DNA of 64,000 nucleotides from Dermatemys mawii (lineage: Eukaryota; Chordata; Testudines; Dermatemydidae): positions 124,001 to 188,000 of the forward strand of contig ML677455.1 of assembly GCA_007922305.1 (NCBI GenBank), read 5' to 3'. A program made the translations under genes and the position numbers. A model generated the notes under the pieces. It was given only the letters and a program-made list of their open reading frames with translations. It searched no databases and was not told the origin of the DNA. Positions 10,890 to 22,300 of the stretch are shown piece by piece. Numbering within the stretch: the stretch's first letter is position 1; each line of letters begins with the position of its first letter.

Positions 10890-12340
10890 ATCAAGATTGC
10901 CAGTTTTGTTTAGTGAACTCTTTTAATCCCAATGTGAAGTTGCATAATGTCATCTTTAACACTAACACTGACCTGTGCATAAGTGTCAGTGAATTAAAAA
11001 GCTAGTTTCTAGAATATTTCAAAGGCTAGGACTGCATGTACAGGCAATTACAAATTAGAACCTTCTACCAGGCAGACTAACTGCTATATTGTATATATAA
11101 AATCTTACACATGGAGAAGCATTACATTAGGAATTCATGTACATTTATATCTACCCACTGTGCTTTGCAGACTATAGGCACACACTCCACTGCTAGCGAT
11201 GCACAACCTTCAGTGTGAGACTTATCAGGTCAGCAAACATCAGCTGGAAGTATAGAAAACTACTCGAGTCACTTGTGAGATGTGTTGATAATTAAGAATA
11301 TGTGAGGTGAAAATATTTCATGTTGGTGTATTGCAAAATGTTGATAGTCATCATTTTTGCCACTTCCTAAACAGTTTTATCATTTCTGAAAAAAAAAAAA
11401 AAACCAATACAATCTTTTTAATAGATTGTTGTTTGGTAGCTTGACCTAACAGCGCCACACTAAGGTTTTGACTAACTTAAACAGTGAACCCTGTTGTCAA
11501 AGCTAAGTTGCAGTGTCTCAGGAACTGTGCAAAATTGAAACTGTGCCATTCTGGGTACCATTCTTTCACCATGTCAACAGGCTTCCCGCACCACTTAACC
11601 ACTTCACATCAGACCTCACCTAAACATTTATAAAATAAGCTTTCAAATGATACATAATGGGGACAGTGTGCAGAGTGGGCACATTAAATTACCAGACTAT
11701 GGTCCTTTTTGGAGAATTACCTCACACCTATTAGACAGCAGAGAAAAAAAAAAGCAGTCAGTTGAGGCAGCACAGGGAAACAATAGACAAGAATGATTTG
11801 GTCTTATGTCTATAAGAAGTGGATATTTAAATGGAAGCACGGATAAAATCCAGGTTAAAATATAGTGTGATAAACCCAGAGCAGACTGCTACAGGAGGGA
11901 GTGGTGGTAAGCAGTCCTAGAAGGGTAAAAGGCCCTCTCCCTGCCAAATGAGAAAAGGTAACCTCAGGTTAACTGGATTCAGCTGAGTAGAGGTTGCCAG
12001 AGACTCAGCTGAGATCAGCTGAGGCCAGTTAAGAAGACCTTTTTAAACCTTCCCCTGTGAGGAAGGACGGGGGGAGACTGAGAGAGGGAGTGAGGCTGCC
12101 AGCAGGCTGGGGCAGCAGGACAAGGAGCCCCTCCAAGAAGGGAGGCAGCATTTCCCTGGCCGGAAGGGGAAAAACCCCGGCCAGAAAGCTACTGAAGGGA
12201 AGGAAAAGCTTGCCGTGGGAGAGTTAGGAGGAGTACCCTGCCCAAACCAGTCTCTCCCAGGCATAACAGACTTATACCGGGTGAGACAGGAAGGGTACTT
12301 TGCCACAATAGTAACCTAAGAATCCTAAATGACGAAGAAA
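10890..12340. other. Noncoding region; GC-rich LTR-like part at 11,880-12,320
   Basis: I see no conserved gene. There is an A-run near 11,390. The GC-rich purine-heavy part (11,880-12,320) looks like LTR or leader sequence of a retroelement, but I could not define ends. A minus-strand frame of 87 residues at 12,043-12,306 is low-complexity and not supported. Confidence 0.35.
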
Positions 12341-12980
12341 CAAATATTTTGGCTACATTTTCAAAAGGATCAGCTTCTCTGACATGGCTCTACCTGGCAA
12401 TTGGTACTGAAGAAACTATTGCCAAGTGCTGAGACTTCACAAGAATGTTGGCACAGAGTCTTACAAACAGTTAGGTGTTCTGACTGGAAGTGACCTGTTC
12501 AAACCCTTCTGTTTCTATGTTGCAGCTGTCCATGCCAGTGCTGAGCCGGTTCAACTCCGTTTAGCCAATCAGCATTTATGATCTTCACAGGTACATCACT
12601 GCTAGGAGTCGGAAAGGGTCAAAGAAACGACAACAGCCATAAAGGAACGTTGGTGATGCTGGTAGCTACCTGCTTTACATCCCTTAAAGATGTGGGGGCT
12701 GTGTAGGACACGTGTGCTCACAGCTCCAGTTTTCAACTCTACAGGCAGAGAGCCAGCACGCCGCTTTCATTATGTCTCTCTGTTCTCTCCTCTGAATCCA
12801 GTGGTCACTGACTGTGCACAGAAATACAGCTGTGAAAGCTGTAGGAAAATGATGCATGGGAAGATAATTGGTAAGACTTGTCCAGCTCTCAATGAATGGG
12901 AAACACCCACCATGCTGCAATCCCAACTCTTAATTTACCCTGTGTTGTGAATGAGAACAAGACTCTCTTTCTTTGTGCAG
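12340..12980 (+). repeat. Duplicate of the unit B intron preceding the mature exon
   Basis: This matches 26,280-26,470 plus 27,890-28,320, which in unit B are split by a CR1 insertion. Shared markers are TACCTGGCAATTG-like and CTGAGTCTTCACAA-like stretches, and the order is kept. It shows the relic exon that follows belonged to a B-type defensin unit, and that the CR1 entered unit B after this duplication. Confidence 0.6.
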
Positions 12981-13087
12981 GATTCACCCAGGGTCCCAGA
13001 GACAGCTTGAAATGTGAACGGGAAGGGGGTAGCTGTCCCCACCACCAAACTATATTGACTGGATACCCAGAACCAGTTCCAGCATGA
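12981..13087 (+). pseudogene. Degenerate beta-defensin mature exon (unit F relic)
   Basis: The exon follows a good acceptor (CTTTGTGCAG) and begins GFTQGP, like the unit B exon (GFTQGS). It keeps the first cysteine pair (CEREGGSC, X6), but cysteine three onward is lost, it ends with VPA and TGA at 13,085, and no GTAAGT donor follows. No matching signal-peptide exon was found upstream. It is a relic and cannot make a defensin fold. Confidence 0.75.
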
Positions 13088-13622
13088 CATTTCCTGAAAG
13101 AAGGGCAGCAGATGGTCCATTATTTTAGCCAGGGGTTGATCAAGCATTGGAATATCTCTCTCCCAACCCCTATATGTTGCCAGAGCATTGTTGTTTCATT
13201 TCTGAATGGGGAAATCAACAGGAAAGAACAAATATAAAGTGTGCAGGAATAAAATATAGAATAATAAATATAGAATAAATTATTATAATGTAATGTATTA
13301 ATTGTCCCCTTTAATAGAGGGTGACAAATATTGCTTGATATTACCCTTCCGTTTTATACACCTCTTCCCTGGTGCAATCAGGAGATGAAGACAAAAATTG
13401 CAAAGAGAAGGTAAAATACTTATATGGCTTAAGTCCAGCTGGACGTTTAGTCTGACTAGAGAGAAGAGGAACTAAGGGTATGTCTACACTACAAACTTAT
13501 GTCGATTTTGTTAAAGTCGATTTTGTAAAGCAGACTGTATAAAATCGATTTTGTGTGTCCACACTAAACACAGTAAGTCGGCATTGTTCGTCCACACTAC
13601 AGTGGGAAGCGTCAACATAGCG

Positions 13623-13742
13623 AGTGGTGCACTGTGGGTACCCATCCCACAGTTCCTGGAGTCCCAGCAGGCACCATTTTGAGTGGTGCACTGTGGATAG
13701 CTATCCCACAGTTCCCAGAGTCCCAGCAGACGCCATTTTGAG
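13623..13742 (+). repeat. Two-copy direct repeat of about 60 bases inside the Harbinger 5' region
   Basis: Two tandem units each begin GTGGTGCACTGTGG and end with GCCATTTTGAG or a close variant. They lie upstream of the transposase start, within the subterminal region of the transposon. Confidence 0.8.
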
Positions 13743-13857
13743 CTTTCTCCGTTCCCAAAACCACCCACCCCGCAGTGCCCCTCCCGCTGTGAAAGCAACT
13801 GCAAACAGTCATTTCACGTGCTTTTGCTGCCTGAGCTGACGCCATAGCAGTGAAAGC

Positions 13858-15170
13858 ATGGCGTCTGCTCAGGTAACCGCTGCAGTAATGGCCGTTGTGA
13901 ATACCTCACGCATTGTTGTGGACTTTATGCTGCATCGTATGCACAAGAAGGTGATCAGGAGACAACTGCACTATCAGGAGAGTGACGACAGTGATGAGGA
14001 CATGGACATGGACACTGACGTTTTTGAAAGTAAGGGGCACGACAACCTGGCAATTTTGGTGGCAATGGGGCAGGCTTATGCTCTGGAACACTGAATCTGG
14101 GCCAGAGAAACAAGCACTGACTGGTGGGATCGCATAGTGCTGCGGGTCTGAGAGGACTCGCAGTGGCTCAGAAACTTTCGCGTGAGAAAGGGCACATTCA
14201 TGGAACTTTGTGACTTGCTTTCCCCTGCCCTCCAGCGCGAGAATACCAAAATGAGAGCAGCCCTCACAGTTCAGAAGCGAGTGGCGATAGCCCTCTGGAA
14301 GCTTGCAACACCAGACAGCTACCGATCAGTCACGAATCAATTTGGAGTGGGTAAATCTACAGTGGGGGCTGCTGTGATGCAAGTATCCAGAGCAATCATT
14401 GATCTGCTGCTATCCAGGGTTGTGTGTCTGGGAAACGTGCAGGCTATAGTAGATGGCTTTGCCGTGCTGGGATTCCCTAACTGTGGGGGGGCTATAGATG
14501 GCACTCATATCCCTATCTTGGCACCAGACAATGAGGGCGCAGAGTACAGAAACCGCAAGGGGTATTGTTCAGTGGTCATGCAAGCACTGGTTGACCACAA
14601 GAGATGTTTCACCGACATGTGCGTGGGATGGCCAGGAAAGGTTCATGACACTCGTGTGTTCAGGAACTCTAAGCTACATAGACAGCTGACGCAAGGGACT
14701 TTCTTCCCAGACCAGAAAATTACTGTGGGGGGGTCGTTATCCTTGGGGACCCAGCCTACCCCTTAATGCCCTGGCTTATGAAGCCATACACAGGATCCCT
14801 GGACAAGAGTCAGGAGCTGTTCAACTATAGGCTGAGCAAGTGCAGAATGGTTGTGGAGTGCGCATTTGGCCATCTGAAGGCCAGGTGGAGAATCCTACTT
14901 ACTCACTCAGACCTCAGCGAAAGAAATGTGCCCATTGTTATTGCTGCTTGCTGTGTGCTCCACAGTCTCTGTGAGAGCAAGGGGGAGATGTTTATGATGG
15001 GGTGGGAGGCAGAGGCAAATGTCCTGTCCGCTACTTACGAGCAGCCAGACACCAGGGCAAGTACAAGAGTGCACCAGGAAGCGCTGCGCCTCAGAGAAGC
15101 CTTGAAAAACAGTTTTGTGACTGGCCAAAATGCTGTTGAAAACCCGCTCCCTTGCTCTGCTCTGCGATAA
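13858..15170 (+). pseudogene. Harbinger DDE transposase (HARBI1-like), broken
   Basis: One frame starts MASAQVTAAVMAVV at 13,858 and continues past two in-frame TGA stops (14,092 and near 14,149). It then runs open from about 14,182 to 14,766. A single-base shift in the G-run near 14,735 moves the rest to another frame, ending at 15,170. The DDE triad is visible: D in AIDGTHIPI, D in GWPGKVHDTRVF and E in VVECAFGHLKARW. A helix-turn-helix-like N-terminal part lies around VTNQFGVGKSTV. It would cut and paste the element if intact; three lesions make it a pseudogene. Decay is modest, suggesting fairly recent activity. Confidence 0.88.
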
Positions 15171-15300
15171 GCCTCCCACCCTCCAGCCCCATAGAGCTGT
15201 TGAAAACCTGCTCCCTTGCTCTGCGATAAGCCTCCCACCCTCCAGCCCTATAGAGCTGTTGAAAACCCACTCCCTTGCTCTGCTCTGCGATAAGCCTCCC
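15128..15300 (+). repeat. Tandem repeat, three units of about 55-60 bases
   Basis: Units contain GCTGTTGAAAAC, CTCCCTTGCTCTG and GCGATAAGCCTCCC. The first overlaps the last codons of the transposase, so the C-terminus of that protein is partly made of repeat sequence. Confidence 0.8.
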
Positions 15301-15492
15301 GCCATCCTTATTCCCTTCCCCCCCATTTGCGGAGTAAATAAAGTCTCTTTTTTAAAAAGCATGCATTCTTTAATGATTCTTCACAAACAAAGGGGAAGAC
15401 TGGCAAGATAACCCAGAAGGGATGGGTGAGGAGGAAAAACCAGTCAGTGTGGTGGATGGGGGAATGGGGGGACAAAGACACAGCACATTTTT

Positions 15493-15960
15493 AAAACTTT
15501 TCTGATAAACTGAGCCGCGTGCTGCTTGTGTTGTATTGTGGGGTAGAGTGGGTCGGTTCCCAGAGCCTCCCGCTCCCCCGCGTTCTCACCCCGTGTCTGG
15601 GTGGGGAGGCAATGGAACTTGGGGAGGAGGGGAGGTGGTTACACAGGGGCTGCAGGGGCAATCTTTGGTCCTGATGAAGCTCCACCAGACACCGGAGCAT
15701 GTCACTCTGATCCTCCATTATCCGCAGCATTGCTTCCATCCTCCTTTCTTCCCGCTCCTGCCATCTCTCCTCCCATGCTGCTACTGCTGCCCTGGATATG
15801 CTCTGGGACTCTAAAAATTTTTCTCTCCATGCTTTGTTTCAAGCTGCCTCACTACAGGAGAAATTCATGAGCTTGGCAAACAAATCTTCTCTTGTGCACT
15901 TCCTTCTCCTTCTCATCTGCGCTAGCCTCTCCGAAGGGGATGTTAGTGGGGGGGGGAGGG
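15493..15960 (-). pseudogene. C-terminal part of the Harbinger accessory (Myb/SANT-type) protein
   Basis: A minus-strand frame contains a basic, coiled stretch followed by MEAMLRIMEDQSDMLRCLVE and a proline/serine-rich tail ending SLSEKF. Upstream pieces (KLMNFSCSEAA) are broken by a stop. The position opposite the transposase fits the second Harbinger gene, which usually carries a Myb/SANT DNA-binding domain. I could not see that N-terminal domain, so the identification rests on context and this tail. Confidence 0.6.
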
Positions 15961-16372
15961 GGGAATCACGCTGGCTGTAGGAGGAAAGAAGGAAAAAGGT
16001 TATAAGATAGACAGATACATTCTCCAGAACAATGGGAACAGTCTTTCACGATGAAACAAAGTATTCACAGAGTGCATATGCTTTCTGTACAAAGTCGCAT
16101 TTTGCACCTTAAATTGAGTGCCTGTAGCTTTCCTGTACAGACATCACATCAGGCACTCTCTCCCAGGGCCAGGCAACAGAAACCACCATGCAGGTAAGCC
16201 ACATTCTTTTGGTTTGATCCACATTCTTTACAACAATGCTCTCCTTTCCCACAGTAAGCACCCCCACACCGTGTGACTCCCTGCTGCTGCAACACAAGCA
16301 GCCCCCAGCCCAAGCTGCTGCTCTCATGGAGGTTTCTCTCCCCCACCCCCGCACAAACACACACATGCCCCC

Positions 16373-16476
16373 AACACAAGCAGCCCCCAGTGTTTTCTCT
16401 TCCTCCCAACCCCCTTACCNNNNNNNNNNAACACAAGCAGCCCCCAGTGTTTTCTCTTCCTCCCAACCCCCTTACC
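16373..16476 (+). repeat. 47-base direct repeat flanking a 10-base N gap
   Basis: AACACAAGCAGCCCCCAGTG and the rest of the unit occur at 16,373-16,419 and again at 16,430-16,476, separated by N at 16,420-16,429. This is the pattern left by a tandem repeat that the assembly could not resolve, so the true copy number is unknown. Confidence 0.9.
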
Positions 16477-17019
16477 TAGCTCTTTCGCGCTGGTTGGTCT
16501 CCTGTGCTGATGAGCTCTGCATGGTGCTTTGTGCTGAGGAGCTCTGCATGGTGAGTGTCCTGTGCAGGTGAGCTGGCCAAACAGGAAATGAAATTCAAAT
16601 GTTCCCGGGGCATTTCCTGTCTACCTGGCCAGAGCAGCGAGTTGAGACTGCTGTCCAGAGCGGTCACAATGGAGCACTGTGGGACAGCTCCCGGAGGCCA
16701 GTAAAGTCTGCATGCGTCCGCACTAAGCCACAGTCGACCCAGAGACGTCGATTTAAGCGTTACTCCCTTGGTTTTGGTGGAGTACAGAAATCGATTTTGA
16801 TGGCCCTTTAAATCGACTTAAATGGCTACTGTGTGTGGACGGGTGCAGGGTTATGTCGATTTAATGGCACTAAAGTCAACTTTAACTTGTAGTGTAGACC
16901 AGGCCTAAGACAGAGAGGAGACAGAGAGTCCCTGTATTATAGAGGTGCAGCAGTCCCATTACAGTTAAGGTTTCATCATGATTTCTGTTAGAGGCCAGCC
17001 TTTCTAAGTCCTCTGAAAT

Positions 17020-17990
17020 CAACTTGGTTAGTCAAATTCCTTTGAAATTTGGTGTGCACCATGATGGTGTAAATTGCTGGGATGGTGCCAAATTATTACG
17101 AATTGTTGTGATTGATACGAGCATGAGGTTGGTGTGGCTTGGGATGTCTGAATTGGCTAAAGGATTCTGGGAGCGGGATTCTTTTAGCATCAGTCAGCTG
17201 GTATGGAAATTTACTAAGAGTGCTGAGATTGCACTTAAATGGTTAATGGAGACTCTATTTGTGTATATGCTTCAACTTGGAACTTTGGAATGTATCAGCT
17301 AGAGGCCAGCTCCGTAAGCAAAGAAAACGCAAAAGCACGCCATCAGTGAGCTTGGTACACGCTGACACGGGTCAAAATGACCCTTCTGAATGGCATCATG
17401 CTAAGAGTTTAAGTGAGTGATTGATGAGAGGGTAAACGTCAATTGATCTTTGATCTGTCTCCATTTTGCAGTCCCTTTTGAAATATTAATTAAAGAAAAC
17501 CTGTAATGCAACACCCACAGGGCATATTTCTGGGCCATGTGACTCCTTTGAGAACAAAAGGTATAAATGCTAAGCAGCATGTATTAGTTAGTTAGTTCCC
17601 CAATTAACGTCTGAAGAGGTCCATGGCACTGTGAAACAGAAGCCCTTGGGTAACCAATACCCTGCTACGAGGGACTATTGTGCGACTTTTGAACCAAAGG
17701 GCCTCTGAGTAACCAAGACCTGCTTCAGGGGACATTTGACAGACCAAGTACCTGAGAGGGGAGAAGAAGAAAAGAAAAGAAGTCAACATCTAGGACTGGT
17801 AGCTATACCTGCTTTGTTTGCTAATCAGGATATTGTGTAAGGCCAACATAGTTAGTTACGGTTTATGCTTGGGAATTGAGGCTTGTTAGGGAGATTGTAT
17901 AAACTTTACTGCTTATGTGATTCTTTCTCAAATAAATTACTGTGCATTAAGCATACTGTTTCCGAATTTTCACTGGTACTAGTAAAAATC
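17020..17990 (+). mobile_element. LTR-like repeat, copy 2 (probable solo LTR)
   Basis: This is homologous to 1-480 over 17,240-17,800. It has GTATAAATGC near 17,560 as a TATA box and CAAATAAATTACTG near 17,930 as a poly(A) signal, spaced as in an LTR. I could not fix the ends or find a target duplication. Confidence 0.5.
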
Positions 17991-18345
17991 TGCCCAGCTG
18001 TGAGCAATTAAAGATCCATTTCAACATAGGGTAAGGAGAGTAACCCAAATGTGGAGTCATTTTGAGATAGGGGTTCCATAGATGTAACCCCCACTCCCTG
18101 AAAATTAGCTATTTAAAAAAAAAACATTTTTAGGAATATGTTTTTGTGCAGAACTACGGATAGAATTATTGATGTGATGGATGTCAAAATGGTCTGACTC
18201 TCTTGAGTTTTACGGAAGGAAATTCATGGCCCCTACTACATCTTTGGGAGACGTACATTGAGAATGGGGAGTGCTATCTGAGCCCCTCTCTTTTTCCTCT
18301 GTGTGTGTGTGCCAATATCAAGGAGGCTTGTGCCTGAATTTCACT

Positions 18346-18634
18346 ACCTTGTCTTCACTACTTACCGGATCAGCAGGTACTGATCGATCTATTGAGGATT
18401 GATTTATCGTATCTCATCTACATGCGATAAATCGATCCCCAAAGGCTCTCCCCATTGACTCCGGTACTCCAGCTCACGAAGAGGCGCAAGCGGAGTCGAC
18501 AGGGGAGCCCACTGCCACTGTAAGAACGCCGGGTAAGTCGACCTAAGACGTACTGACTTCAGCTACGCTATTCACGTAGCTGAAGTTGCGTATCTTAGGT
18601 CAACCCCTTCCCCCCAGCTAGTGTAGACCTGGCC
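18346..18634 (+). mobile_element. MITE with Harbinger-like ends, copy a
   Basis: The right end is TAGTGTAGACCTGGCC, matching the terminal pattern of the Harbinger element. The interior has palindromic pieces (GTCGACCTAAGACGTACTG with its reverse, and two GCGATAAATCGAT-type stretches). It shares family identity with 25,281-25,573 (inverted) and 31,397-31,698. Confidence 0.65.
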
Positions 18635-18689
18635 ATAGTGTTCTGCAGGCAGGCGACATACCACCAAGGAACATTAACTCTGTATTAAC

Positions 18690-18900
18690 GCAGGTTCTTT
18701 ACCATTAAATCCATCAGGCTCTGGGGATTATAATAAGCTCTGAACAGCAGACATTTGTTTCATGCAAGTGATATTTATCAGATCCATGTGCTGCAATCTG
18801 ATCATTAAAATTATTTTTATTTGTACAGCACCATCAAAATTCCTGGAATATTTCAGGGAAATATGATTGAAAAATCCCTGCCTGGAGGACGTTGCACCTG
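18690..18900 (-). promoter_or_regulatory. Orphan defensin promoter relic
   Basis: On the minus strand this aligns with the upstream sequence of all defensin units: TTCCCTGAA at 18,860-18,852, a GCTGTACAAATAAA-like stretch, a CACATGGATCTG-like region and the final CCCCAGAGCC before the TATA position. The TATA box, leader and signal exon are absent. To its left are a MITE and unrelated DNA. It is the remains of a fifth, minus-strand unit. Confidence 0.65.
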
Positions 18901-18920
18901 TTAAAATATATTGTGTAGTT

Positions 18921-19393
18921 CAGCGTTTCCCAAACTGTGTTCTGCGGAACACTGGTGCTCCGCACAATGTGAATAGGTGTTCCATGAAAGAATCGTAATT
19001 TAAAAAAAGGGTCTTTAATTTTTTAAAAATTTTAAAATTGGCATATCTGAAGTGTAGTTTACAACTCTTTTTGAATGACTATATTTTAACATAAAACTCT
19101 TTTTGTGGTTATTGATAGATCTCGTATTGAATATTGAATGGCATAAAGAGAATTTTGACTCTTGCACTTGATTTTTGGACTACTTTATATGCGCTTTCCA
19201 GTTAGAAATTGTTAGTTTGAGTTATTTTAAATTTGTATTTTTGCTTTGTTTTATAAAATAAAATATATTTGGGCATAAATAACACAATTTTTTATTTGAA
19301 AACCAAACAACTACAAAATAATATTATAAGTGTTCCATAAATAGATACCAGGCTGAAAAGTGTTCTGTGGCCAAAAAAGTTTGGGAAAGGCTG
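18921..19393. mobile_element. hAT-type MITE
   Basis: The ends are CAGCGTTTCCCAAACTGTG and AAGTTTGGGAAAGGCTG, an imperfect inverted pair. Flanking 8-base sequences GTGTAGTT and GTGTAGCC match at six positions, fitting the 8-base duplication of hAT elements. The interior is A/T-rich and noncoding. Confidence 0.75.
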
Positions 19394-19399
19394 GTGTAG

Positions 19400-22300
19400 C
19401 CCAATGCCCACTGAAATCAGTAGCACCCACACCCCTGCAAGTGTGAGCTTTCTTAGGGGCAGAGCTCCCACAGGACTTCCATTGCAGGGAATTAGTCCCC
19501 CACCAACCACACGGTATCACCATCCCTGTGCAACCCCTTTACAGAGTAGAGTCAAAGCCCTAGAAGTGGAAAATAAGGAGAGTGAAAATACTCTCTACAG
19601 TGGAGAATTTGTTTGATTTCTGTGATTCTAAACAAAGGAATTTTACAATTTTTTGCCTGGAAAAAGAAAACAGAACCTCACTGTCCTTTTCTTGGGGTTT
19701 TTTGCTGTAACAACCAGCAGCCTTAAAATAAGAGAGAAAAGTACACACTCAAAATGGTGTTGATTTGGACTTGTGAGAGCCAATGCACCCTGCAGATACT
19801 AAGCAACTTTTCAGGATTTGTCTCATTCAAACTATTGAGAGAGGAGCGGATGAGGAATGAATGGGCTACAGCTGCAGGCAGGGACACTGAAGAACTTTTT
19901 CCTCCACCTCATTGATCCTGATCAGATCCCCCAGTGAGCATCAAGAGGTCCAGCTCCTTTATAGAAGCCATAAATTACTAATCTTGATAATGGTTAGTTT
20001 TTCACCTAGTGAAGGAGACCTGCAACTTTTTAAGGGCTAGGCTCTGGTCCACTTACATGGTGACATGCCGTACCCCAACTCCATCCCTAATGATTTCAGT
20101 GTCACCGTTCACAGAACAAGAACCAATCCCTGAGAGGGAGGGTGGCAGAATCTGGACGTGTGTCCAGTAATTGTGCACCACGTGATTCTTGCCCTGCCTT
20201 TGGGGCGCTGGGATCAATCCTGACAAACCTTACCCTGTCCAAGGCAGAGTGGGTGACATTATTCATCACATTCATATCCTCCATATCCCAGTTTATTATT
20301 ATATGAGCCTGCAGTGATACTGCCTGGTGCAATGAGCCACTGACTGGCTGTTAGGAATAGAACTGTAATTATCAAATTAAAATAAAAATTAAAAGCATGT
20401 AAATAACATATGGCAAATAAATAGTCATTGCAGGCTGCCTGGCAGTAAATATTTGCACTGTGGAGAGGCATCAGCTTCTTTGCGGATGGTCAAAGGGCTG
20501 GATGCAGGGAAGGGTTTGCAAACCTCAGAAGGTCTGTAATGTGCATCCATTTCTGATGTGACATGCTTTTCATTTTTATCTGGTAATTACAGGGTCATAA
20601 TTACGGTTAATTCATGTATGGAAGGAGCTTCCATCTTCCTTGAGGGAAGATGTTAATGGGTATCAAACATTCTCATTAGGAATTTATCATAATCATATCA
20701 GTCCCTGTTAGATGAGAATGTCCCATGTCACTCTAGTGGTGCTGGGGATGTGCCAGTCTAATTAAATTTTGGTATGTCAGGATCTGCCTCTATGTGGAAA
20801 TGGAGCTGTGTTGAGAGCTTCTCAGAAGAGAGGTGGCTGCTAACTTGATTAGGTGTGCGGGGCGGGGTTTCTAAACAACTTCCATGTTTTCTTTACTTCA
20901 GTCAAAGTCTAATATTTTGTTAAGGAAATCCAAATTGGTGTCTGCGGATTCTTTAAAACAAAGCTAGAGAAATCTTCAACTTCAAGATTAAGTGAAAAAC
21001 CTCAGTATGGTTGTACATTAAAAGAGAAAGATGGGAAAGGGAGGCGTTTAAAGACTGAAAGTGTGCTAACTATGCTCCTTTTCTCAGCCGAAGTCCAATC
21101 TCTGTGTCCCAACTGGGCAGGTGGGCAGGGTCCACATCAGCTCCTCCATTCGCAGTTCAAAGCCTTTGGTTGCATCTCTCCTTAAGCAAAAGACAACTTT
21201 ACTGCGTGCCAGTTTAATTTTCACATCCATACCATTCAACAGGTTTTTTTTGTCTTGAAAGAAACAAAACAGGTCACTTTGTAGATGACCCAGTAGCAAT
21301 ACTTTTCAGCTTTGGGTTATCATGTTTTCCCTGCCTCACAAACACTTGATTCTCACCACCCAGCTCCACTGATTTTTATTGTCTGGGAGAGTCTTTGTGA
21401 AACAGGCCAGCAGAAAATTGTGTGGCAAGGGTGTCATCACTTTAAGTGAGCACTGATTTGATAAAGGCACTGTAAGGGTAACAGTTATTGCTTTGGCGTC
21501 TGAGGAGGTCTCCCAATGTGAAAGTAAACTGACTGAAAATAGAGGCCACACAGTAATTTGTCACAACCGCCTCAGCTCCCCTGAAGAGAAATCCCATTTC
21601 TGCCGCTTGTACCTGTGATCTCGTCCTTTCAGTCATTACCCAGAGTTCATGAGCATAGGTGAGGATGGGGATGTAGAGTGACCTGGAAACTGAGCGTTTC
21701 ATCCAAGAACTAGCTCCCGCTTTACCACCACAGATCAGTACCTCACTCGCCTCACTGCCACCACTGCACCAATCCACCAGTAGATCTCATGCTACCATTG
21801 GCCCTCACTTGAGAACAAGATCCCTAGACTCTTAAACTCGTCCATTACGGGCAGATGCTCTCCCCTCACCTGGAGAGAGCAGTCCACATTCTTCAGGAAG
21901 AGAACCATGACCTCTGTTTTGGAGGTGCTGATTCTCATTCCAGCTGCTTCACACTCAATAGCAAAATGTTCGAGTGCGCATTGGAGATCGCAGTCTGAAG
22001 AAGCAAGAAGGACAGGTAGGAAAAACACACTCCTTCCCCTTGCAAAAAAATAACAACAAAAACCCTTCTGGTCTTTTTTAACTATGAGGCAAAAAAGCAC
22101 ACAGCCCCAATGCTATGTTCTCCTTTACAATTCCCAGCACTGTCCTGAATTAAATATCTAAGTGCATTAGAAAATGCCTGACCTGGTGTTTAAAGAGGAA
22201 GTGCCATATCCTGCTAATGAAGTAAGGGGACTCCTACTCTTCTGAAGATATTGGAGGCTTCAGTCTTTAACAGGGGCTGGCCAAACCTCTAAGATAGTGG

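Larger units (their letters stand above)
13476..16905 (+). mobile_element. Harbinger (PIF/Harbinger) DNA transposon, nearly complete
   Basis: Terminal inverted repeats are GGGTATGTCTACACTACAA at the left and TTGTAGTGTAGACCAGGCC at the right. A 3-base target duplication TAA flanks both ends (13,473-13,475 and 16,906-16,908), as expected for this superfamily. The element is 3,430 bases including a 10-base N gap. It carries a transposase on the plus strand and remains of a second gene on the minus strand, the usual two-gene Harbinger layout. Both genes are broken, so it is inactive, yet the ends are well kept. Confidence 0.9.

Noticed and set aside
12043..12306. 87-residue minus-strand ORF
   Set aside because: Low-complexity serine/proline/phenylalanine composition from a purine-rich stretch; no support.
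12690..13087. A functional third type of defensin at 12.98 kb
   Set aside because: Cysteines three to six and the splice donor are missing, and no signal exon was found.
15128..15300. CRISPR-like array
   Set aside because: Units of about 55-60 bases are contiguous without unique spacers and lie in a eukaryotic transposon.
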